A stretch of 64,000 nt of DNA from positions 22,404,132 through 22,468,131 of the forward strand of contig JALGQZ010000018.1 in assembly GCA_023105745.1 (NCBI GenBank). The letters are read 5' to 3'. This DNA comes from Austropuccinia psidii. Its lineage: Eukaryota > Basidiomycota > Pucciniomycetes > Pucciniales > Sphaerophragmiaceae. Of the stretch, positions 11,751-23,019 are shown piece after piece. The position numbers were made by a program, and so were the translations under genes. The notes under the pieces were generated by a model, which made no database searches, had not been told where the DNA came from, and worked only from the letters and a program-made list of their open reading frames with translations. The stretch's first letter is position 1, and every line of letters starts with the position of its first letter.

Positions 11751-13456
11751 TACACTTAATTTCTGTTTTTTTTTTAGAAAAAAAAGAAAAAATCAAAACA
11801 AAAGGAAACATTTTAGCTCAGGCAAAAAAGGATTGTCCCTTTTTTGATAGCTATGAAAGCTCAACAGATTCTTGAACCAATGAAAATTTATGTTTTTTTA
11901 AGAACTTACTTTTTGTTGAAAAAGTAAAAAGGAAAAGGAATTGAAAATTTAACAAATTTCCAAAAATACTTTTTAATTTACTGAAACAAAAACTGTAGAC
12001 TGAAGAAAGAAAATCAGTTTTTATCTTCAAAAAAAATATGAAAATCAAAAAAAACCTTTTTTAAAAATTATCAATTTCTTTTGAAGAAAAAAGAATTATA
12101 AAAGCAAAAAATAATGGAATGAGAAAAATGTTAAGATTGGTTCTAAAAACTGAAAAATTGTAAAGAACATAAAATGACTAACATTTTAATCAAAAACTTG
12201 GAGAAATAAAAAATAAAAGTAATCCTGTTCAGAAAGTTAATATTTCCAGAACATGAACAAGGCAAAAAAAAATCTGAGAATATTTGTAACAACAAAAAAA
12301 CAGGAATATGGAAAAAATATATTTCAGTTTTTAAAAAAACGACAAAATTGTAAAAACACAAAAGAAATTTCAAGTTATTAAAAAGAAAGAGAAGAAAATT
12401 TGAATTTATAAGAAAGCTAATATGACTTTTGTGTTACATGGATTAACAAAATGATTAATTAATATTATGAAAATGGTTCAGCTAAAATTTGGATTTTTAT
12501 CTTTTTTTAGAAAAATGGATGACTTTTGGGAACAAAGCCTACTTTTTAATAAAATAACCAGAAAAAGTAGGGAAAAATAATAAAATGGATCAATAAGCAA
12601 TTTTACTTTTCAGATTTTGTTTGAGCAGAATAAAATTAATAAATGAATTACCTGATTTTCTGAAATTTATCAATATACCAATCCAAAGTGATTTTTTTAT
12701 CTTTTTGCACATATTTTTCATTGGTTGATTATCTTATAGTTTGAGTACCAATTTTAGAAATATTTCACCAATTTAATACAATAGATTATGGAAAAAAGCT
12801 TATTAACCAATCCACAAAGCTCTAAACATATTTTTGGTTCTTTGTTTGGCAGAAAATTTGTTGTAAGCTGGGCTGATTCCCCTCAGGAATCCCAATGGCT
12901 TTCTCAATATGAACCCACAATTGGGATACAAAAAATAATAACTGCTTAAAATAACTTACTTGGTTTATGCTCCCCTGATAAACAGTAACAATCAAATTTG
13001 AGCTTGAGTATTCCAAATATCAAGTTAAGTAGTGATTCTTCCAAAGAAATTTCTCTGATTCTTTATAGATATTCATATGTTTATATTCTCTTCAGTCATT
13101 TACTGAATCAGGAAGAGAAACATGTAGTTTCCTAAAGGACTTGTTCAAACCACAAGCTGGATCAATTTCCATGGAATACCTATCAAAAATTTCTTCTTAA
13201 TTAGTCAATATATTCATTAGCTAAAAATTCAAACAACATACTTATGCTTTCAAATAAAATATCTCTCTGCAACATTTGGTAGCTTATGAAAGAATTTAAT
13301 GAAGCTTCCATCAATAAAGCAAATCGAGACAGGGAATCCTTCATATTGCACTACTTGGGATAGTCCCTTTTGTTCATCAGCATTTGACAAATTAATGTAA
13401 GGATATCCATGTTTCAAAAAAGTTCTCTAATGGAATTTTGAGTATATAGTATTACT
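11750..13456. other. AT-rich region without recognisable gene
   Basis: The sequence is very A-rich up to about 12600, possibly with further degraded units of the preceding array, and of more ordinary AT-rich composition afterwards. I see no coding similarity, LTR ends or RNA genes. It ends at the TTAGC target duplication of the solo LTR at 13462. Confidence 0.6.
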
Positions 13457-13461
13457 TTAGC

Positions 13462-14898
13462 TGTCAGCTGGAGTCTATGTTGAAGCAGAAATTAGGCTAT
13501 TTACAACTAGAACTATGACTTTGACACGTGAAAATAATTTTAAAATAAGAGTTTTTAATAATATAATAGCTTATAATATAATAATGGGGTTCTACTATTG
13601 TAAAATAGTGGTGGTGAGCGCTATTGAGAACCCTGGATGCAGTCTTACCAGTTGGATTACTATAATAAGGACTACAATAATTAAGATTATAATTATACCC
13701 TGATTATTACCCAAGAGTAAAACTGTTTTGGACAGTTTACTACGTAGGATATTCAAGAGAAGGATGAGGAGACAATTCTGGCTGTGAAAAGCCTCCTTTT
13801 TATCCTGAAATGGGGTGGAAAGGGTGCTAGACCTTTCCACATAGAGGAAGTGAAGATTTTTTCGCTCTCTAGTACTGGCTTGTGGCTTGCAAGCAGCCTG
13901 TATAACCTGTATTGGGCTCAGATGTGGTTTTGAAACCACATCTGGGCAGTTTTCACCAATACAGGGTGAAAATTTTCATCTGGGGACCTCACAGCCTGAT
14001 TCTGACGTGTATGATGCGTAGAATGCTGTACAGAAGCTGTATGGGACCCCAGTATTGACTGACATATGAGGTATTGAAGTAAAAACAAGCTTCTCTGTCT
14101 ATTTGACACCTCATATTCATAGTTATGGGATATTATCCCATGGTAAGGCTGTATATTACAGCAGGTGGGAATCTGACCTTAAAACAGCCATAACTTTGTC
14201 AATTCTTGAGATATAAGCCTCAAAATTGGTTCAGTGTGTAGCCTTGTATGTGCTCTACACACTGGTACCCCATTTGATATGGGTATCATTAAATATGGCA
14301 AAGGTATCCCATGTACAAGATTTTTGTACATTTGGGTGGTATAGGCAAAAAGCTGTATTGAGCTTATTTGCCCCATAAATTTTGTTCTAGTTGAGCTATG
14401 GGGAAATGAATGAAACCATCAGATAGGCCTGATTGTGCTCTTTCCAAAAAGACCCCACATCAAGTATCTCACACGAAAACTGTAGAAGTTAGATGAGAGG
14501 TGAATGTTTTGCCCACCCTTATTTGGCCTGAAATTGACCATAACTCCAGTAATATTGGTGCTAGCTCAGTTTGGCTGGTACCATTGGATAGCCCTGGCGT
14601 AGAGCTTCATTTTGGGTACCCATTTGATGGGGTTAAGCCTCTCCTTCTAGCTTTTAGATGAGAGGTGAAAATTAAGGTTTATGCTCAGCAATAACTTTGA
14701 GCAGGAATAACTTTGTTATTTCTTGTCCTATGGTGATGGGACTTATATTTTCAGAACAGGGTGAGTTTCCTCTTTCTTTTGATACCTTTTGAGCCAATTT
14801 GGCTCAGATCCATGTTTTGGTGGTATCTTGGCTATACCATTGGTTTGTGGTATTTTGGCTGTCATGCTTGTGCTCTGGTTTTGAGTCACAGGCTGACA
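13462..14898 (-). repeat. Solo LTR of the element D family (1437 bp)
   Basis: The boundaries are TGTCAGCT at 13462 and GGCTGACA ending at 14898, with the 5-bp duplication TTAGC at 13457-13461 and 14899-14903. It shares ordered blocks with the LTRs of D: a 'gactttgacacgtg' block, 'gaaccctgg', a hairpin with TGTGGTTTT, 'aatacagggtgaaaa' and 'gagtcacaggctgaca'. The strand is given relative to D, whose genes read on the minus strand. No internal region is present. Confidence 0.9.
13906..13965. other. Double inverted repeat (cruciform or RNA stem) in LTR
   Basis: A perfect 12-bp inverted repeat, CAGATGTGGTTT (13919-13930) and AAACCACATCTG (13933-13944), is nested inside a perfect 10-bp pair, CCTGTATTGG (13906-13915) and CCAATACAGG (13956-13965). 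A related stem occurs at the same place in the D LTRs (53836-53855) with a changed but still paired base, and in the LTR at 17426. Confidence 0.7.
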
Positions 14899-14903
14899 TT
14901 AGC

Positions 14904-16560
14904 CTGAAAAATGGAAGAGCAATTTGTTTTCCTAACCAGTCTAAGAATTGCCACTTACAATTTTATACTTATATAATGTTGTTTTATTTTTCCTTAATTC
15001 CTACAGATCTTGTGATCAAAAATGAGATTGATTAGTTATTGAAAAATAAAATGAGATGTACAAAAAAATTTACAACAAAACTTCAATGTTGGCAGGTTTT
15101 CCATATAGCTAGGTTGGTAAATATATTGTGTGCTTTGATATTGGTGCCCTTTAAGATATTTTTTTTTGGATGAAAGTGGTTCAGTCTTTAAAAAACCTTT
15201 TGATGTTCTTCATCTGTTTCAGTTTCCATGGAATATAAATTTTGGGCTGAAAATAAATCAAATTGAATTTTTTTTCATTTTTACCTTTGAGACATGATCA
15301 AGGATGAAGTTGAGTAGGCTTGATCTGGATGATTATTGAGCTGATTACATTAGAAAAAAAATTAAGTATTTAACTTTGGAGAAAAAGGTTGGTGTTTCAA
15401 ACAAAAAAACAATCTTTGGGCTTCAAAAAACCAGAGAATTTGAGGTGTGGTGTTTTGAAAATACCAAATATTGAATTTGGTATTTTGTAGAGAAAAAAGG
15501 TGAGCAGGTTTTCTGTGGAATTTGGAAGATTTCAAGAGGGCTACTATTTACATTTCATTCAAACTGCAAAAAATGAGAGATGAAAAAATTGGAGAAATGC
15601 CCAATCCCTCGAATTTTCACAAACTAAGTCCTAGATATGATTCAAAATACTCCAGATATCCAGGCTGAAAGGTATTATGTACCAGATAAGAATTTCCCAA
15701 AATTAAAAGAAATCTATTTATAAAATATCCTATCTAAATTAAAAGGGTAATATGTAGTTTGCAATCAAAAATTGAATATTTTCACCCTCTACAAGTTTTC
15801 ATTTCATTTCTCCTTACATCCTTCAGATTGGCTTGAATTCTGTGCTTTGAGGGTTCCAAGACATGATAAGGTTTACAAATAATATTATAGCTTGTATAAA
15901 AATTATCTTTCAATTGAAGGCTTTTGTATATTTAAGCATATCTCATATGCATGGTAATGACCCTAGTAGAAGAATTCCCATTCGCTTTAAAATGTTGGAA
16001 GGTATTCAATTATAATGAAGTAGCTTCTGGAAATGTAATTTATCCTGTTTGATGATAATCTCTAAATTTATAGCTAAAGAGGCACAAATAATGAAAGACA
16101 ATGCCTAAATTGTTTTATTAAAACCAAGATCAGCTCTTATTTAGTGCATGTTTTGCTTTAATCAGATGTGTAGAGTCTAGAGGAAACTCCAAACCTTCTC
16201 AAAAGACTAAGGCGAGCCTTTGTTTCTACTTGAAACATTCTCCCATAATCCTTTTTAATTTTCTTATGTGGGATGGTCATCTAAGAAAGTACCATCCTGA
16301 GAATTGATTTTTCATAGCCAGAAGCTGAATTATTATATCTATCATTACAATAAAACAACTTATAGCCTTTTAACCAATTACCTTCAGTATATTAATAGCC
16401 TATTATCAATAAATTACCATTATTTAATATAATTATCCTGGTCTTTTTCTTGTACTTTTAAGGAACTTGCAATTTTTGGATTGTTTTGAAATACTCTTCT
16501 ATTTTTGGGGCTATTATGGGTACATCTATATTAGCTAGAAAACTTCAAAAGCATTTTTTT
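14904..16560. other. No gene recognised
   Basis: This is AT-rich sequence between two solo LTRs. I find no coding similarity. The only local structure noted is a 10-bp inverted repeat, AATACCAAAT and ATTTGGTATT, at about 15459-15483. Confidence 0.55.
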
Positions 16561-16574
16561 TAATTTGAAATTCT

Positions 16575-17330
16575 TTGGGGATTCACAACCATGGGAAAAA
16601 ACCCCTCCCAATTGGTGTTTATGGCAAGTCAAGCATCCACCAATGCATGGCCAATTCGCCATATTATCAACCCCAGACCAACTGACCACTCATGTCATGA
16701 AACAGACCTTTGGCCATATCCACTGCGCATGGTTATTCATAGCCCCAAACCTCAAATATGGCCCTCAGGCCATATCCCACGTCATTGGCCCTTTTGGAAA
16801 ATTTCCAATCCCACACCCCCAGGCCAATACCTTTACTTTTGGGCCTGGGGGGTCATTTAATCTTACAGCGGCCTCTAAACCCCCCTTTGATTAGGGGGTT
16901 TCTGGCCTAAATGGCCTTTTAGGCCATTTAGGCCCCCTACGGCCTCTACAGCCTGCCTTCTGTGAGCTGCGGCCTGTAAACTATTGTCCTTAAGCTGCAT
17001 CCTGTGGGCCATGGGACAATTTGGGCCCCTTTTGGCCTAATTCCAAGGGGGCAGTCCATCAGCCCCCAATGCCAGGTGGGTCCCAAACCACATGTGGGCC
17101 CAACCAATCCCATTTTGGCCAAGAACCTGAAAATACCCAAAAACCCTGAATTGGTCCAAGGGCCCAAGGCACCCAGAATGGGCATAAACTTCCATAGACC
17201 CCAAGATTAAAGTCATGGCCTCTGGTGCTCACCAGAGGAAACCAGCAACCTTCAAAAATGGGGTTCCCCTCAAGATCAGGGAAACTCTTGGCTCAGCTCA
17301 ATAAACCCAAGCCTGTAGGAACCAGAAGTG
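16575..17330. repeat. GC-rich GGCC-studded island
   Basis: Composition shifts abruptly from AT-rich to roughly half GC, with about two dozen GGCC tetramers. It contains a perfect 13-bp inverted repeat (GGCCTAAATGGCC at 16904-16916, GGCCATTTAGGCC at 16922-16934) next to a second stem (AAACCCCC... and GGGGGTTT, about 16877-16901). Several overlapping frames stay open on both strands (for example 16565-16894 and 17004-17210 plus, 16946-17185 minus) and give Trp/Pro/Gly-rich strings. That follows from low stop density and is not evidence of a gene. From memory, similar W/P-rich strings occur among hypothetical proteins of myrtle rust, so it is probably a dispersed repeat family. Confidence 0.6.
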
Positions 17331-17425
17331 GTGTATATATGATACTATGTACCATTATGAACCATTTTTACTCAGAAATTCAATGGTGACATTTTCAGGA
17401 CTCCATTATGCCATTCCAAATCAAG

Positions 17426-20400
17426 TGTCAGGCTGAGTCTATGAAGAGGTGATAATGATAGTATTTATAGCCTAAAGTATGACTGTGACACAGATAATAA
17501 TTATAAAAAGGGGTTTTCAATCAAGTGTAAGGGCTTTACTATTAGTGGAATAGTGGTAGTGAGTACTGCTGAAAGCCCTGGGTGCAGTTTTATCAGTTGG
17601 TTTACTGTAATAAAAGCTACAATACTTAATATTAAAGCATACCCGACTTAATTTTCAAGATTATAACTGTTTTTAACATTTTTACTATGTAGGAACACAA
17701 TAACAGGATGGGGATTTCTTTTCTGGCAGAGAAAAGGCCTCCTTTTATCCTGAAAAGGGGTGGAATGGCCCTCTAGACCATCCAAATTGAGGAAGTGAAG
17801 AATTTTTCACTTCAGAGTACTGGCTTGTGGCTTTCACTATGCCTGTATACTCTGTATTGGGCTCAGATGTGGTTTTGAAACCACATTTGGGCAATTTCCC
17901 CCAATACAGGGTGAAAATTTTCATCTGGGGACCACACAGCCCTTTTCCAATGTGTATGATGCATAGAATGCTGTACAGAACCTGTATGGGTCCCCAGTAT
18001 TAAAGTATAAACATGCTTCTTTTTATGCTTGACACCTCATAATCATAGTTATGGGATAGTATCCCACATAAAAGGTGTATTGGCCCAACTGTTGGATTTT
18101 AACCTTAAAACTGCTATAACTTGGTCATTTTTTGAGATATTGGGCTCAAAGTTGGTTCATTGTGTAGCCCTGAATGATATCTACAAAATGGTTCCTTATT
18201 TGGTATGGGTATACTTAAATATGGCAAGGCTATCTCATGTACAATTTTTGTTATTGAGATAAATGATTTTCTCAATATCTGTATGCAGCTTGTTTGCCCC
18301 ATACCTTTTGTTCCAGATGAGATATGGGGAAATGGATGGTAACGTCAGGTATCCCTTTTTGTGAGCTTTCCAAAAAGACTCCACCTTAAGTATCCCACAC
18401 TAAAACTGTAGAAGTTGGATGAGAGGTGAATATTTTATTCACTCTTATTTGACCTTATTTTTGGCATACCTTCTGGAGTTTTGGTACTAGCTCAGTTTGG
18501 CTAGTACCATTAGATCTCCCTGACCCAGAGCTTCCAAATAAATCCCCATTTGTTGGGGTTAAGGCTCTTCCTATGGATTTCAGATGGGAGGTGAAAATTA
18601 ACGTGTATGCTCAGCAACAACTTTGAGTAGGAATTACTTTGTTAGTCTTTTCCCTGTGACAATGGGACTTGTGTATTTGGAAACAGGTGATTTTCCTCTT
18701 TCTTTTGATACATTTTGAGCTGGATTGGCTCAGCTCCATGTTTTGGTGGTGTTAAACTCCTTTTAGTGTGGGATTGGATAAGGCAGTCCTTGGGGGGGGA
18801 AATAACAGGTAAACAGTTTTGAATTGCGGAAATAATCCTGTAACCAAGGTTGCTAATGGATTTTTAGCTGCCCCTCTGAATATACTGAAAAATCTCCCTA
18901 CAGAGCTCACAAATCAATATTTAAGATTGTGGCTCTACAACTAGAGAAGACTTTTCAGCAGTCTCCATCAGACCTATTCAATAATTAGACTAATTATAAA
19001 ATAGTAATTCTAATTTAGATAAAAAAAATTCAAAAGATAAATTTGTAGGTGATTTTAGGATAATAAAGTAATAATTGAGTAAAATAAATAGTAGATATGA
19101 TAGTACTGAGTGGGGATTTCAACTTTTTTCCTTTTCTAAAGGTATTTTTTGCTTAATGGATAATAGCTTGATATGAGAATATTTAGTATAAGTAATAATA
19201 TATAATAATATTGCTTAATATTTTAAATAGTTGTAGTTGATAACTAATTTTTATAATATGCTAGATATATTTGTGATAATAATAGTGATAGATAATAAGT
19301 AGTTATAAATTATAAATGATAACACCACTATAGCTTTAAAAATACTGGTGAAGGTTTTATAGATTAATTACTACTTATAATAGTAATAATGTATTATAAT
19401 TGGGGTGATAATAAATAACAAGATATACTAATAGTAACAGTTATGAAACTACTAGTGCTTTTTTGATTGATTTGATGATAGGAATAGTAATATAAATTCT
19501 CTTCTAGTGAGAAGAGTATAATATAAATATTCTGTTGAATTTGAGTATTTTAGTAATAGATGAATTTATAATATAGGCAGACCTTCTGTTAACTACAGAT
19601 ACTTATAAATCACTATTAATTTAATGTAATAATAATAAGAATTTCTAGATTAACGTACTAGTAATGGATGAATAGCTATTCTCCTTCTTGGTATATAACT
19701 AATTATTTTTCATGTGGAGAAGAGGCGAAAATGAGAGAGACACCTCCTTTTATGTTGTAAGGAGTACCCATGGGCTCTCCATGTAAAGTTTTATTTTTTC
19801 CCTTGAGACAATTTTGCTGTTACAGGTTTGGATAAGAGTATCAGATGAATTTCACTTTACACTGCTTTAGTCAGCTTGCAAAGCCTTGAGAGATTAAGCT
19901 GGTGTGTAAAATTGAGAATGGTGTCATGTGACTGAGATATTTTCAGCATTTGTTTAGTCAATAATTAAGATTAAGAGGTTTTGCTTGGTGGGGATTTTGA
20001 TCAAATAAATATCAGTTGACTTCTCATTTTACACTGCTTTAGTCAGCTTGCACAGCCTTGAGGAATTAATGCTGGTGAGTAAAGGATGAATATGTTGTCA
20101 TGGGAATAAGCCCATGTATAAATTCTTTGTAAGATTTATTTAGTTCCAGGTGATCATGAACTGTAATGTGGGGATATCTTCTTGGGTTTTAATTCTCGAT
20201 TACTGTAATTGCTGTGTACTTTAAAGCTTAGTGTATCTTCCTTGCATGCAGCTAGTTGAATTTTAATTGACTTGAATTTAATAATCCTGTGGCTGTGTAA
20301 TTTCCAGATCTTATGCATGTGGGATGCATAAGTCTTATTTAGGCTCCTGTATTGTTGTGTAATTTTTAAGTTTTTAGTGGATTTTCATGTATTGAGCTGG

Positions 20401-20919
20401 ATTTGATACTGTCAGATGATCCTTGTGTCACATTAACTTCATTTCTTTTTGATGAATTGGATTCTTAGTAATATAATCCTCCTGATGGATTTAGGGTGGA
20501 TATAATGTTACAATGTTACTTATCCCATATAGTGTTTGAGTTTTCTGTATGTAGTAAGCCTATATTTTTGATTCTGTAAGGCTTATATTTAGGTTTTATT
20601 CTATAAATACATAAGATTGGATTCCCCATTACTCATTTGATTATAGATATATGTTAGTTATTTCTATTGTGAATGCTAAATTCTTCCTTTCCTCCATTCT
20701 ATTGCTGCTATTACTGTGTTTTTTAATTTAATAATGTCTTCTCAGTGGTGAATTCCTGAATTAGTGATTGTAATATTGGTTTTTCCAACTTGTAATTTTC
20801 AAAAAAGTTCTCGAAACTGGTAAAAAGGCATGGAATACCACAGTGGTATCTTAGCTTTACCATTGGTTTATGGTATTTGGCTATCATGCCTGTGCTCTCG
20901 TTTGAGTCACAGGCTGACA
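17426..20919 (-). repeat. Solo LTR of the element D family, split by a later insertion
   Basis: It begins TGTCAGGCTGAG at 17426 and ends GGCTGACA at 20919, with the duplication TCAAG at 17421-17425 and 20920-20924. The left part (to 18749) and the right part (from 20843) together match the solo LTR at 13462-14898 block for block. The 2.1 kb between them is a separate insertion. Without the insertion the LTR would be about 1.4 kb. Confidence 0.88.
18750..20842 (+). repeat. Solo-LTR-like insertion of another family (2093 bp)
   Basis: It interrupts the LTR between GTGG (18746-18749) and GTGG (20843-20846). The simplest reading is a 4-bp duplication with the insert running from TGTTAAAC to ACCACA, which has LTR-style TG...CA ends. 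A 5-bp GTGGT reading would remove the leading T. It has no open frame of note. Two similar segments sharing 'acactgctttagtcagcttg' lie about 170 bp apart (about 19858 and 20028), and a TATA-like CTATAAATAC is at about 20601. These favour an LTR with repeated U3 elements in plus orientation. The family is not seen elsewhere in the window. Confidence 0.6.
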
Positions 20920-20924
20920 TCAAG

Positions 20925-21199
20925 TATCCAAGCCAATAGATCATTTTGAAGGAATCCTTCAGTCCCTCAGTATTACAACCTATGGTGGCTACCAGAGTAT
21001 CACTCCAGCATCCCAACTCCCTGGCTTTCCAGGTGTTGGTTATTTCATACCAACAGTATTCCCCCTAGGGAATACTGGCCCAGGATTCTTCAATGGAAAT
21101 TTCAAGAGGTTTTTAATTATTAATATCAGTTGTCAATGAATCAAGAGCTCCAGAGCTCTTTGGAAATAAAAATTGTTCCATACAGGCAGTATTCAGACA
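20925..21199. other. Short flank without gene; palindromes
   Basis: This is the segment between a solo LTR and element B. It holds a perfect 10-bp inverted repeat, CAGTATTCCC and GGGAATACTG (about 21053-21076), and AAGAGCTC/AGAGCTCTT at about 21145. It is the left half of the B target site; the right half resumes at 42115. Confidence 0.55.
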
Positions 21200-21204
21200 A
21201 CCTT

Positions 21205-23000
21205 TGTAAGGTGTGGATATGAAACTTTGATAAAATATCAAGTACTTTTCCTGTCCTCAAAATTTGTATAAGGTAAAATTATTTAGAAATAGTAAGAAAT
21301 AGTATTTTTAAAGAGAACACCCACCAATATTATTGTATTTAATTTTCTAAGTATAAAACAATAATATAATAAAAATTTATTGTTTTACCAACAATAAAGA
21401 TTTATCCAACAAGACTCTAGAAGAGATATTTAAGGCTACAAATGAAATTTCTTCAAGAGCAATTTAAATTGGAATTAATTGAGCAAAGAACTGCAAGAAA
21501 TTAATTAAATAACAAAGTCTTTAAAAAGATATTTAAAGAAAAAACACACCCAAAAGTGACCAGAGTGAATTTGGAAACAAAGTGACAAAGCTAACAGTGA
21601 TGAAAGATGCTTTAATTCACTTTTGGGGTGGTTCAGGGGTAAAAATGATTATAAGAGTTACAAACAATGATTATGAGGATTTTTTCACGTGGTCAAAACG
21701 TTTAAAATGATATGAAAAGGGTGGTTGGAATCTTTCATTGATTGGTTTAACAGTGTTTAAACTAACCATAAAAGGAAAAGATTCCAACATGGTAAGAAAA
21801 ATGGGGCAAAGAAGACATTCTTGTATAGCTATCAATTTTCTTACTTAAAAAGTGAAGTTTACTCTTTCCAATCGTGGAAAACACTCCGACAACAGAAAAG
21901 CCAATTATGGCATCATTGAAACTTGGTTTAGACCAAAAAAGGGATGGTTTTAGCCATTTTAGACCCTCAAATCAGCTATTACTATAGTAATACCTGGCCT
22001 AGAGCCTTCAAAACACGTCAGAATGGGTGTATAAGATTTAGAAATCAGTCGAAACTGTTTTTACTAAGATTGTTTTATCTTAAGAGTAGTTTTACCCTCT
22101 TGGAAACAGTTAAAACTACCCTGGTTGGTATCAAAACCTCATCATCAATTGAGTCACAGACCCTGTGACTCAATTCCAGGCCAGAAGTGATGAACCTTTT
22201 CATGGAATTTGAAATCTCACGCCTGTCAGCAAGGATTTTGGGGGTCTGTCTCCCCCTTAGGGCTAGAGATCCTTCCCCCCCAAATTTATTTTTTCCTTTA
22301 ATTCCTCATCATGTATTATACTTACAATTTGCATATGTAACTTAATTGAGTTTTACAGTACACTACTGTAATAATTGACACCTTATATGTAAATCAAAGC
22401 TCACTTATGTAATACATGCGCACATTTTGACAATTTGATTGAGTTCAATTGAAAAAACTTCAATTCCTCATAACTTCTAAACTAAACACAACACCTCAAT
22501 TTTAACACAAAATTTGATGGTTAACACCACATGTGATGTGAATTTGATTAAGGTTTTGAGTACTTCCAACTTTTATACAGAAAATACAAAAAACTTAATT
22601 TAAGCTTATTTAGAGTTGAGCTACAAAATTTCACTCAGAGGTGACCCCACTGAATTTTTTATAAGAAATCCAATGGTGAAATAAGTTTTATATGTTTATT
22701 TTTTAGATAAAAAGTCATGATAAAAATTATTTAACTTTTTTCTAAAATTATTTCATTTGGGTGGATTATGTGAAAAATTCATTTTTACTTAAATTTTTCA
22801 AGTAAAAATGTGTTTTTACAATTTTCAAATTTAATGTATTTTTTTTAAATTATAATGAAATTCTTGATTATGTAGATCAATTCATAATTATATTTTAATT
22901 TTTATTTTAATAATGTAAATAAACTTATTTTATTTATGCTTGTATATTAATTTTTTGTTTGTGGTCTTTTGGGTATATGAAAATACCTCTAAGGCTCACA
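21205..23000 (-). repeat. 3' LTR of element B (1796 bp)
   Basis: On the minus strand it starts TGTGAGCCTTAG at 23000 and ends CCTTACA at 21205. It pairs with 40303-42114 along its full length. A GGTAT...ATACC stem follows the start by a few bases, as in the other TGTGAGCC-type LTRs. Confidence 0.92.
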
Positions 23001-23010
23001 TTCCTTCCCC
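23001..23010 (-). promoter_or_regulatory. Polypurine tract of element B
   Basis: On the minus strand GGGGAAGGAA directly abuts the 3' LTR start, as expected for the plus-strand primer of reverse transcription. Confidence 0.8.
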
Positions 23011-23019
23011 TAAAAAGAG

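Noticed and set aside
11602..12373. Three minus-strand frames rich in Phe/Lys
   Set aside because: They are translations of A/T runs in the low-complexity tandem region.
13595..14376. Minus-strand frames within a solo LTR
   Set aside because: They lie wholly inside an LTR with TSD-supported ends and similar chance frames recur in other LTR copies (for example 18114-18302).
16565..17210. Open frames in several phases within the GC island
   Set aside because: Openness in many frames at once comes from GC-rich, stop-poor composition. The products are W/P/G-rich strings without a domain.
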